Virus record (IMG/VR): IMGVR_UViG_3300030331_003561
Coordinates: 1-52,813 of that record
DNA from: a virus
Strand: one strand, 5' to 3'
Length of the DNA stretch: 52,813 bases
Shown here: one piece after another, positions 46,088 to 52,813 of the stretch
Layout: each line of letters starts with the position of its first letter
Numbering within the stretch: position 1 is the first letter of the stretch
Notes under the pieces: model-generated
The model's input: the letters and a program-made list of their open reading frames with translations, nothing else
What the model was told of the DNA's origin: nothing
The model's database searches: none
Made by a program: the position numbers and the translations under genes

Positions 46088-46966
46088 TTAAAATGGTAAA
46101 TCAGTATCTGTTTCTTGACCAGCTTGTGGGTCAACAGGTTTTTCACTATTAGTGTTAGAAGAGGTAGTAGTACCCATGTCTATACTAGTTTCACTATCAC
46201 CGTAAACATATTTTTTAAGGTCCGTGTCCCAAACTGGTGTTTCTCCTCTTGAGACAGCTTCTAAATATTCTACAGGTTTTTGAGAATAAACATCTTTGTA
46301 TGTTTCAGTATTGCCAACCCATTCTTTCACTTGTGATTCGTCATTAGATAACAAAGAGGGGTCTTCAGCTAAAACCATAGAAACCACAGTATAGTTTCCT
46401 TTACCACTAGGTAGTGGAACTGATTTTAACATTAGGGTTAAATCTCTACCTTCTTTAGGGTTTGTAATATCCCCTCTCTTTTGAAATATCGGAATGATTT
46501 TATCCATAATTCCATCACCTTTATAGTTCCATTTAAATCTCCAAAACTTTACACCGTCATCTTCCGCGTCACGGTCAATAACTTTTACAATATAAAATTT
46601 CTTAGAACGATATTGTCTAGCGATTTCTTTATCTTTTTGATTACCTGTAAGTTTTAAAGCTTCTTCAACTTCATTTAAAGGGCTTCTTTCACCTGTTGGT
46701 GAACCGTCCCCGTTTTTTCCTGGGTCCATTAATTTAACCCATTTACCATCTACTTGTACTTCATGAAAGTACACTTCTTTAAATGGTGAACTACCGTCAC
46801 TGGTAGGTAGAATTCTAATATTTGCTTCACCTTCTTTTTCTCCTTGTGGTAAGTAAGTAGCAAAATATTTTTTAAGTCTGTCTTCTCTACTAATATTATT
46901 TTTTGGACTGTTGTTTTGAACTTGTCCTTGTTCGTACTGTTTTAAAACTGCGTCTAAACTACTCAT
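46088..46966 (-). CDS. gp32: Single-stranded DNA-binding protein, T4 gp32-like, without the zinc finger
   Basis: This 292-aa protein is the gp32-type SSB. The N-terminal helix (LDAVLKQYEQGQ) and the core segment (NIRILPTSDGSSPFKEVYFHEV, VKLMDPGKNG, RQYRSKKFYIVKVIDRD, FWRFKWNYK) follow the order of T4 gp32. T4 gp32 (301 aa) holds a zinc ion through one His and three Cys; here the protein has no cysteine at all, and the position reads HEVQVDGKWVKLMDPGKNGD. The C-terminal tail is acidic and ends in DTDLPF, like the D-D-D-I-P-F tip with which bacterial SSBs recruit partners. It opens the replication transcript after the terminator at 47021-47049. The A/T-rich leader contains a dyad at 47001-47021. 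Confidence 0.85.
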   Translation of the reverse strand: MSSLDAVLKQYEQGQVQNNSPKNNISREDRLKKYFATYLPQGEKEGEANIRILPTSDGSSPFKEVYFHEVQVDGKWVKLMDPGKNGDGSPTGERSPLNEVEEALKLTGNQKDKEIARQYRSKKFYIVKVIDRDAEDDGVKFWRFKWNYKGDGIMDKIIPIFQKRGDITNPKEGRDLTLMLKSVPLPSGKGNYTVVSMVLAEDPSLLSNDESQVKEWVGNTETYKDVYSQKPVEYLEAVSRGETPVWDTDLKKYVYGDSETSIDMGTTTSSNTNSEKPVDPQAGQETDTDLPF

Positions 46967-47000
46967 TTGTTATTATTTTTTTAATTAATTAAAATGTTTA

Positions 47001-47021
47001 TATGTGAAAATATAACACATA
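47001..47021 (-). promoter_or_regulatory. Dyad (TATGTG-N9-CACATA) in the gp32 leader
   Basis: A 6-bp inverted repeat with a 9-base loop lies between the terminator and the gp32 ATG, about 35 bases upstream of it. On the minus strand it is followed by TAAACATTTTAATTAATTAA, which contains another palindrome. It may be an operator or an mRNA hairpin. T4 gp32 represses its own translation by binding its leader, so self-regulation is conceivable, but nothing here proves it. Confidence 0.3.
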
Positions 47022-47049
47022 AAAAAGGGGAAGTCAATGACCTTCCCCT
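47021..47049 (-). terminator. Intrinsic terminator after the 241-aa gene
   Basis: On the minus strand AGGGGAAG, an 8-base loop and CTTCCCCT form a perfect 8-bp GC-rich stem, immediately followed by a run of T (five bases plus the paired T). It is the clearest rho-independent terminator in the window. It lies 29 bases after the stop of the coiled-coil gene and separates the hub/coiled-coil transcript from the gp32-led replication block, which must therefore have its own promoter in the 54 bases before gp32. Confidence 0.88.
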
Positions 47050-47077
47050 AAATTTATACTATTAATTTAAATTAATT

Positions 47078-47803
47078 TTATTCTTCTTCTGGACTGTAAA
47101 CCCAACTATTTTTTATATCTCCTTCACTATAGTCACTAACCTCTTCACCGTTTAAGACATATTCGTGTTTGTCTTTTTGTTGTTTTAATTTTTCACCTTT
47201 TTCTTCCCAATAACTTTTAGGTGATTGGTTAAAAGGTCCACTATCTAAGTATCTAAGCTCTAATTTTTCTACTGGAGTTTGTGGTCTATATTTTTCAAAT
47301 TTATCCTCTAAATTATCTACAGCTGAAATAATTTTATCCATGTTATTAAGTTTAGCTTCTAAGTCATCTAATTTATCAATTAATGAATTTAAATTTTCAC
47401 TTTGTTTACTTATTGTAGTTTCTAGTTCATCAGTTTTTTCACCAGTTTCTTTAGTCATATTAACTATGTCTGTAACTTCTAATTCTTCTGTATTGTCTGA
47501 GGTTTCTGTTTCTAAACTAGAATCTTCAGTATCACCAGTATCTGCAGTGTCGGTAGTATCTGTAGTGTCGGTAGTATCTTCCCCACCTAAATCGTCAGTA
47601 ACTTCGTCACCACCAAGGTCTAAATCTGCTAAAGGGTCTTCGTCTCCTCCCCCTTCTTCTTCATCCTCCGTTGGTTCCTGTTCCATCAATGAAACATTCT
47701 GACTACTTAAACCCATAAATTGTTCATTTACATAATCACCAATTTGATTAAATCTCTTTAATTCTTCAGATAAAATACTTTCTATTAATTGCTTTTTCCT
47801 CAT
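47078..47803 (-). CDS. Acidic coiled-coil protein of unknown function
   Basis: This 241-aa protein has three parts. Residues 1-40 are a basic helix (KKQLIESILSEELKRFNQIG). Residues about 42-108 are low complexity and very acidic, with runs of Glu/Asp/Gly and Thr-Asp-Thr repeats. Residues about 115-170 form a predicted coiled coil with leucines at heptad-like spacing (ISKQSENLNSLIDKLDDLEA). The rest is charged and polar. An acidic linker plus coiled coil is common in prohead-core or scaffold-type phage proteins, but there is no specific match. It follows the 68-aa gene by 13 bases and is ended by the strong terminator at 47021-47049. The start is preceded by an AT-rich leader. Confidence 0.65.
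   Translation of the reverse strand: MRKKQLIESILSEELKRFNQIGDYVNEQFMGLSSQNVSLMEQEPTEDEEEGGGDEDPLADLDLGGDEVTDDLGGEDTTDTTDTTDTADTGDTEDSSLETETSDNTEELEVTDIVNMTKETGEKTDELETTISKQSENLNSLIDKLDDLEAKLNNMDKIISAVDNLEDKFEKYRPQTPVEKLELRYLDSGPFNQSPKSYWEEKGEKLKQQKDKHEYVLNGEEVSDYSEGDIKNSWVYSPEEE
47538..47579 (-). repeat. 18-base tandem repeat in the acidic linker
   Basis: Units at 47538-47555 and 47556-47573, differing by one base (GTATCTGCAG against GTATCTGTAG on the plus strand), are followed by six matching bases. They encode the Thr-Asp-Thr-Asp run of the coiled-coil protein. The in-frame period suggests replication slippage and possible length variation among relatives. Confidence 0.75.
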
Positions 47804-47816
47804 CTTATTTGGATTT

Positions 47817-48023
47817 TTATCCCATTAATAAACTTCTTCCGTCCTCTGTGATAACTTTTTTATTTACCCTTTCGATAAGTCCGTCTTTAGTTTTAATTGT
47901 TTTACACTCTCCAGTTTTTGTATCACAAACTTCTTCAAAACCCTCTTCTTCTATCTTAAGATTTCTATTATTTGTGTTTTTATTTCCTAAAAAGTTGTCT
48001 AAATTTTTTTCTATATTTTTCAT
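47817..48023 (-). CDS. Small hypothetical protein
   Basis: This 68-aa protein is charged (MKNIEKNLDNFLGNKNTNNR) with a single pair of cysteines in EVCDTKTGECKTIKTKDGLI, followed by ERVNKKVITEDGRSLLMG. The TKTGE...DGLIERVNKK...EDGR pattern looks like a constrained sequence, not random translation, but I cannot name the family. It stands after a 12-bp inverted repeat and a TATTTATA motif 17 bases upstream of its ATG and is followed 13 bases later by the coiled-coil gene, so the two form a short unit. Its function is unknown. Confidence 0.6.
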   Translation of the reverse strand: MKNIEKNLDNFLGNKNTNNRNLKIEEEGFEEVCDTKTGECKTIKTKDGLIERVNKKVITEDGRSLLMG

Positions 48024-48040
48024 AATATATTTCTTTTGTA

Positions 48041-48048
48041 TATAAATA
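48041..48048 (-). promoter_or_regulatory. TATTTATA late-promoter-like motif before the 68-aa gene
   Basis: TATTTATA lies 17 bases before the ATG, followed by TACAAAAGAAATATATT. It overlaps by two bases the distal arm of a 12-bp inverted repeat that starts at the stop codon of the hub-amidase gene. Thus the end of one unit and the start of the next are directly juxtaposed. Confidence 0.45.
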
Positions 48049-48088
48049 GTTAGTTTTTAAAGAAATGACTTAATTAAAAAACTAACTA
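48047..48088 (-). repeat. 12-bp perfect inverted repeat at the end of the hub-amidase gene
   Basis: Arms at 48077-48088 (TAGTTAGTTTTT on the minus strand, beginning with the TAG stop codon) and 48047-48058 (AAAAACTAACTA) are separated by an 18-base loop. The stem is AU-rich and is followed by UUUAUAUA, not a clean U-tract, so it may be a weak terminator or an mRNA-protecting hairpin. It lies directly before the TATTTATA motif. Confidence 0.5.
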
Positions 48089-51000
48089 AGCGTAATCATT
48101 CCCAACGGGCCCTGGGTCTCCCACGATATCGTCATTCGGTGGTGTAATTATTTGAGTGTTACTAGAAGTGACGGGTGGATTTGATAACCCTGAAGCTAAA
48201 TCATCAGTACTATAAGGACTAGGAACTACTTTAAATCCTTTATTTCGTAATACATTATTTAATATAGCTTGATTCATATTAGAAATACCTTTTATATTAC
48301 TGTTTTCTATTTCTTCAAAAATTTGAGCTAGTTTTTTTCTTAAGTTATTACCTAAAGTACCACTTAAAGCTTCTTGACTTCTAAAACATGGGCATCTTTT
48401 ATTTGAAAAGTCGTTATGTCCTTTAACAACTTGTTTCCACATACTAACAGTAACACCTTTTTCTTTGTTATTAGTAACCTTAGGGTCGTTCACCGTCACA
48501 TCAATTGGGTTTATTCTTAATCTCATATTCTCATGAGCGGGTATGTCGTCATAATTTTGTTGTGAAAATGTTAGGTTTGGTTCTAATTCAAATATTTGGG
48601 TACCAAATAATAAATAAAGTACTGTCCATTCTAATGTATTTTTTTGTGCTGTAGTTGCGTACGTTCCACTACTATCATAAGAACCAATTTTTTGACAATC
48701 TGCAATCATAGAAACAGATATAGACTCTTGATTATGTCCTTGGACATGTGCACCGTCTTTATTTTCAGGTCTAGCTCCATATAGAGTACCATCTGGTTCA
48801 TTGTCTCCACCGGCAGCTCCTCTAGAAATTAAATAATGATACCCTATTCCTGCCCAACCTCTATTTAAATGTTGTGAATTTATATTACCGACAGGGTCTG
48901 AACCATAATTTATTCCACCAGTAACATGGATAACCACATATTTTCTAGTTTTACTTCTACCTGGAAAATATATTTTATTATTTTTCACATTTTCATATTC
49001 AGCTCTACCTTCTACGTTAAACCCACCTTCTTCAGCTACCTTTACTTCAGTTTCTTGTTTTTTCTTTACTCTACTTATTAATTTTTTATTAAGTTTAGCG
49101 ACTACGTTTTGGATATCTGGTAATTTATGGAATGGAACTCTAACTCCAGTAAAAGTTGTTGTCATTGTATTTGGTTGTATCGTATGTTCAACATCCAAAA
49201 TTAAATAAGGTCCATTAAACATAGGTACATTTCTTAATGTAAAGTACATTGTAGGTTGTATACATACGTTACCTAAAGAGGTTACTTTACAGGTATATGA
49301 ACGTGATTTATATATATTAAAAAGACTTAAACCTTGAGTCATAATACTATTATCATTAGCAGATTGTGCCATCATTTCTGTAACAACAAAAGATTCACTA
49401 GTATTTTTAAATTGACTTTGGTCTAAACTTATACCTTTAAACATTCCCTGAGATTGAATTGCAAAATCTACTGCAAAAGACATAACTTTATTACATCTGG
49501 CTGGGTCATTACAATTACTAAATAATGGATTTTCAGAAGTCCTACCCAGCATAAATGAGTCATTATTAAATCTTGATTGGGGTCCTAGGTCGGACAATTG
49601 GGTTGATGGTGGTCCTACATATTGACAAACAAACTTTGGGGAAGAGTCTAGGAAATCAACTTCTAAATGGGTACCGAATAGTGCATTAGCTTCATCTTGT
49701 GTACTAAATTTAGGAATAGGTGTGTTACTATTAGAAGCTATACCATAAAAATTAATATAACTAGGCATTCCATAAAAATTAAAATAATTACCTTGTAATA
49801 AAGTACCTATAATAGTTAATAGGGAAGCGTTCGCATTTTGAGGGTTAGTAAAGTTTTTAATTGCGTCTGTATCTAATATAGCTAAATCTCCAATATCTCT
49901 ATTTGCAACGTCTAAAAATAAAAAATCTTTAAATATAAACTTTGAACCAAAATCTTCTCCAGATATCCATTTATCGTTTAGTGTTTTAAAAACCATGTAC
50001 TGTTCCAATTTGTTTTCATCCGATTGATAAGCAGACTGATTTTGAAATTCTTCTACTTCACCAGAAACAGTAGTGGGTAAATCTTTTTTTAATCTTAGAA
50101 AAAGTTGCGTTAGGTACTCACTTTTTAAATTACTATAATTGTCGATAATTTGATTAAATATTTTACCTTTAAATTCTGTTACGTCAACTGGTTGGTTGGG
50201 TCCTGAAACAATCCTTTCAGTTACATACATTCTTATAACTTTACGTAATAATTTTATGTTAGAAGAGGTGAAAGCTATATTATTTTCTATGAAGAAATCA
50301 GTAACATAATTACCCAAATCTCCATATATTAAATCTGTTGTTTGGCCAGACAAGACTGGTGAATAAAACCCTACCTCCAATTGTAGTGTTTTCCATTCGT
50401 CTGGAAAACTCGTTTGGGAATCTAGAAGGGTAAGATTAGGTGGTAGGTTTCCACTATAGTTACCAAAATCATAATAATCAGCACCGTCCAATTGTAAAAA
50501 TGATTTGAATGATTTAATGTTAACATCTTTAGGGTTATAAAAATTAAAGGACAGTTGTCCACCCAAAAAGTTTTTCATTATCTGACTTATATTATTAAGT
50601 TGTGCCGTATATAAATCATAATTTAAATACTTTACATTAGACATCATACTTTCATCTAATTGTGATTTTTTTACTTTCATCATTTCTCTGAATAGACTCT
50701 GAAAAGTAGTTTCTACATTTCCTAATATAGTTGAAGTTGTAGCTGTTGTGTTATATATGTCGTCTTGGGTGTCTTTTTTAGTAAAGTCCAAAAAGTATCT
50801 TTCAAACACATCTAAAATATCTGGAGTGAAAACATCAAATAACTCCTCTATACTAGCATAGTTACTAGAATCTGTTATTGTGAAAACTGTTTGTTCGTCT
50901 ATATTTGGGTCTATAACCTTTAGATACTGATTTGGGTTAGGTAGTGTGTTTGTGTTGTGTTCAAAAAATCCATATCCCGCAGCTCCCCACATAAATCTAG

Positions 51001-52813
51001 TAGACCCGTTTGGTCCAATAGGATTATTAATTAAATTATTGATGTTTTGTTCTTCAAATTCTAATTGTTGGTATTCTAATCCTCCACAAGATGGAAACAG
51101 TAGGTATTCGGTTTCTGTATATCCCGAACTAAAAGAACTTCTGTTTATATCTAAATAGGAATACCAGAAATTACAAGTAGTTTCACCTGAAGGGGAAGAA
51201 AAAGATAAACTTTCTAATTGGTTTATAAATAAATCTTTATTATCTATTTTAAGGTTTATCTCACTAGAAGATATGTCGGCACCTGTTATATTTAAACTAT
51301 TATATAATAGTTCCTCACCAGTAATAAAATAATAAATATAATTATTTAATTCTGGGTAGAACCCTAAATTAATTGTGTTTTGATTTTGTCCATTATTGTA
51401 TTGTGCAGCAAAATCAATAGGCACTATAGTAGTACCTGAGGTTGTTGCACTTATTCCAATATTTAAATTATAAATGTGATTTGTACCATTAGAATTATTA
51501 AAATACTCAGCAGAATCAAAATTTTCCCAAACGGATGATAAAAAATCTGTACCGTTCTCTATGTTTTCTTTATAACGATGCCATATACTTCCATATTTTA
51601 ATATCCACGCATATGGTAAACTATGGACCGCAGAAACCTGGTTTAATATTTTACCTAAATAGTCCCCATAAACGTTAACATAATCTTGTTCTACTTTTAA
51701 ACTTTTCTCTCTAAGGGTAGGGAGTGGCAACGAATTTAAAAATAAATAAGCTGCTGCTTTATAAACATGTTCATCACCAATATTATTAGTGTCTAAGGTT
51801 ATTTGATTTTTTATTCCTTGTACAAAAGCGTTTGTAAAATAAGGTGTGTTTAATAGTGAAGTTATTTGTTTATTGTAAGTATTACCACTGTAGTTATCAC
51901 CATAGTTAATTTCACCTTCGGTTAATAAAAAGTTACTATTTTTAGGGTAGGTATTTGTTATATTTTCAAAATATGTTTTCCAACTAAGCGCTTGATTTTG
52001 TAGATTACCTTCTCTCAATAATTTAACGTTAATCAGTTGTGTAAGTGTTCTATAAGACCAGTTACCATCAGTATAAAATTGTATGTTAGGTATGATTCCT
52101 GATAACGTTTGGTTAGGTATGTCTGAAGAATACGTTTGTTGATTTGGTAGATACACTACTCCGTCAGCAATATGGTTTAAATTTTCATATGACGCGATAC
52201 TTTGTCCCCCAGCTAAGTTATTAGAAACCCAACTATTGTTAGGATTACCATCAAAATGTGAAAAAGGATAAGTCTCTATTATATTAGGGATAGCAGGTTG
52301 TATTAGAGCTTCTTTTAAAAATCCAACAGAATCATCCACATTAATTTCGTTTAACTGATAATTTAAACCGTTAAATTTAACTTTGCTCATTATAGCAAAC
52401 CTATTATCGTTAATTTTAGTTCTGATATATTCTGTACTGTATTCATCCCTAACTAAAAGTTGATAATTATTTAATGGAGATATGGCTTGTAAAAATTCTC
52501 GAAATGAGGTTGCTGTGTAGTTTTGGTTTTTAAGTTGTTCACTTAGTGAAAAATCACCAACTAAAATATCGGTAAGGTTAGCTGATTCTAAATTACCAAA
52601 AGATTTATATGTTGTTCTTGCATTTTTAAATTCTAATCTAGTAGCTAACCCAGAAAAGTTAGTAAAAATAGTACTTCTATCCCACATTTCGTATAAAAAT
52701 GGAACTTTACTTTTATTAGTATATACTGTTTGTTCATCTATGAAAAAAGAAGTTACTGGTAACCAGGGTTCTCCCACATTGTCTGTAAAAAAATCAGGTT
52801 TACTGTCTCCTTT
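48086..52813 (-). CDS. Baseplate hub-like protein with C-terminal N-acetylmuramoyl-L-alanine amidase domain (5'-truncated)
   Basis: The frame stays open to the window edge: 12 further codons precede the GTG at 52777, so the real start lies outside. At least 1575 residues are visible. Numbering from that GTG, about 1120-1200 reads like a hub domain (VTSLGNVCIQPTMYFTLR, NGPYLILDVEHTIQPNTMTT), as in gp27/gpD-type proteins. Residues about 1278-1465 form an Amidase_2/PGRP-type domain: VVIHVTGG with zinc ligand H1284, GWAGIGYHYLISR, GTLYGARPENKDGAHVQGHN, then GHNDFSNKRCPC with H1454 and C1462 as further ligands. It would cut the stem peptide from peptidoglycan during tail penetration, in place of T4 gp5 lysozyme. 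The first 1100 residues are not recognised and could be hub or wedge parts. Confidence 0.8.
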   Translation of the reverse strand, partial: KGDSKPDFFTDNVGEPWLPVTSFFIDEQTVYTNKSKVPFLYEMWDRSTIFTNFSGLATRLEFKNARTTYKSFGNLESANLTDILVGDFSLSEQLKNQNYTATSFREFLQAISPLNNYQLLVRDEYSTEYIRTKINDNRFAIMSKVKFNGLNYQLNEINVDDSVGFLKEALIQPAIPNIIETYPFSHFDGNPNNSWVSNNLAGGQSIASYENLNHIADGVVYLPNQQTYSSDIPNQTLSGIIPNIQFYTDGNWSYRTLTQLINVKLLREGNLQNQALSWKTYFENITNTYPKNSNFLLTEGEINYGDNYSGNTYNKQITSLLNTPYFTNAFVQGIKNQITLDTNNIGDEHVYKAAAYLFLNSLPLPTLREKSLKVEQDYVNVYGDYLGKILNQVSAVHSLPYAWILKYGSIWHRYKENIENGTDFLSSVWENFDSAEYFNNSNGTNHIYNLNIGISATTSGTTIVPIDFAAQYNNGQNQNTINLGFYPELNNYIYYFITGEELLYNSLNITGADISSSEINLKIDNKDLFINQLESLSFSSPSGETTCNFWYSYLDINRSSFSSGYTETEYLLFPSCGGLEYQQLEFEEQNINNLINNPIGPNGSTRFMWGAAGYGFFEHNTNTLPNPNQYLKVIDPNIDEQTVFTITDSSNYASIEELFDVFTPDILDVFERYFLDFTKKDTQDDIYNTTATTSTILGNVETTFQSLFREMMKVKKSQLDESMMSNVKYLNYDLYTAQLNNISQIMKNFLGGQLSFNFYNPKDVNIKSFKSFLQLDGADYYDFGNYSGNLPPNLTLLDSQTSFPDEWKTLQLEVGFYSPVLSGQTTDLIYGDLGNYVTDFFIENNIAFTSSNIKLLRKVIRMYVTERIVSGPNQPVDVTEFKGKIFNQIIDNYSNLKSEYLTQLFLRLKKDLPTTVSGEVEEFQNQSAYQSDENKLEQYMVFKTLNDKWISGEDFGSKFIFKDFLFLDVANRDIGDLAILDTDAIKNFTNPQNANASLLTIIGTLLQGNYFNFYGMPSYINFYGIASNSNTPIPKFSTQDEANALFGTHLEVDFLDSSPKFVCQYVGPPSTQLSDLGPQSRFNNDSFMLGRTSENPLFSNCNDPARCNKVMSFAVDFAIQSQGMFKGISLDQSQFKNTSESFVVTEMMAQSANDNSIMTQGLSLFNIYKSRSYTCKVTSLGNVCIQPTMYFTLRNVPMFNGPYLILDVEHTIQPNTMTTTFTGVRVPFHKLPDIQNVVAKLNKKLISRVKKKQETEVKVAEEGGFNVEGRAEYENVKNNKIYFPGRSKTRKYVVIHVTGGINYGSDPVGNINSQHLNRGWAGIGYHYLISRGAAGGDNEPDGTLYGARPENKDGAHVQGHNQESISVSMIADCQKIGSYDSSGTYATTAQKNTLEWTVLYLLFGTQIFELEPNLTFSQQNYDDIPAHENMRLRINPIDVTVNDPKVTNNKEKGVTVSMWKQVVKGHNDFSNKRCPCFRSQEALSGTLGNNLRKKLAQIFEEIENSNIKGISNMNQAILNNVLRNKGFKVVPSPYSTDDLASGLSNPPVTSSNTQIITPPNDDIVGDPGPVGNDYA

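Noticed and set aside
45738-46091. 117-codon plus-strand frame opposite uvsX
   Set aside because: Antisense to the UvsX Walker region; composition fits a shadow frame.
47538-47579. CRISPR-like or satellite array
   Set aside because: Only two 18-base units plus a fragment, with no spacers and in frame with a coding sequence; a slippage repeat is sufficient.
47340-47702. 120-codon plus-strand frame of Ser/Val repeats
   Set aside because: It is the reverse of the Thr/Asp/Glu low-complexity linker of the coiled-coil protein; no independent evidence of coding.
52775-52777. GTG as the start codon of the hub-amidase gene
   Set aside because: The frame is open for all 12 codons between this GTG and the window edge and no promoter or leader is seen, so the gene almost certainly begins outside the window.
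1-52813. tRNA or rRNA genes
   Set aside because: Nearly all bases are in convincing coding frames, and the gaps (at most 111 bases) contain no cloverleaf-like sequence that I could see; no scan program was run.

Overview
The window is part of the genome of a large tailed phage with a T4-type (contractile-tail) gene set. Its DNA is AT-rich by eye. Every gene I can support is on the minus strand, packed with small gaps or short overlaps; the largest gap is 111 bases. The phage probably infects a member of the Bacteroidota. Its structural proteins carry modules typical of Bacteroidota surface and T9SS-secreted proteins: a SprB-like repeat, a PKD domain, and GCTDP...DDGSC repeats. Most start codons are also preceded by A/T-rich leaders rather than a GGAGG-type Shine-Dalgarno sequence, as is usual in that phylum. 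No rRNA, tRNA, integrase, transposon or CRISPR array was seen. Host and lifestyle are inferences.

In the direction of transcription (high to low coordinates), the window opens with the truncated 5' end of a giant baseplate-hub protein ending in an N-acetylmuramoyl-L-alanine amidase domain (48086-52813). Two small proteins follow (68 aa and an acidic coiled-coil 241 aa), then a clear intrinsic terminator (47021-47049). Next is a DNA replication and nucleotide block (38682-46966): gp32-like SSB, UvsX/RecA recombinase, a SlyD-like FKBP prolyl isomerase, RNase H/5' nuclease, an unknown protein, gp41/DnaB-type helicase, class Ia ribonucleotide reductase (NrdB, NrdA) and a minimal Smr-domain protein.

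From 38647 down to 3221 lies a baseplate and host-contact module: gp25, gp6/baseplate J, a 1183-aa protein with membrane-like segments, three unrecognised or composite structural proteins, two Cys-rich proteins, a 303-aa protein, a 3032-aa protein with a P2-gpI-like N-terminal part, and a run of fibre-like proteins (1236, 818, 1028, 557, 155 and 365 aa). Several share N- or C-terminal domains with each other, which points to duplication and shuffling. The left end returns to DNA metabolism: RuvC-like resolvase, DnaG/gp61-type primase, PD-(D/E)XK nuclease, SbcD/gp47-like nuclease, and the start of a further gene running off the window.

Regulation: an 8-bp motif TATTTATA lies 11-17 bases before five start codons, with a one-mismatch copy before a sixth. 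It resembles the T4 late promoter in size and placement but reads as its reverse complement. Three of these sites follow a dyad at the end of the previous gene, suggesting terminator-then-promoter junctions. One TTGACA-17-TATACT promoter-like sequence precedes the primase gene. Several genes are coupled by TAATG or ATGA overlaps.
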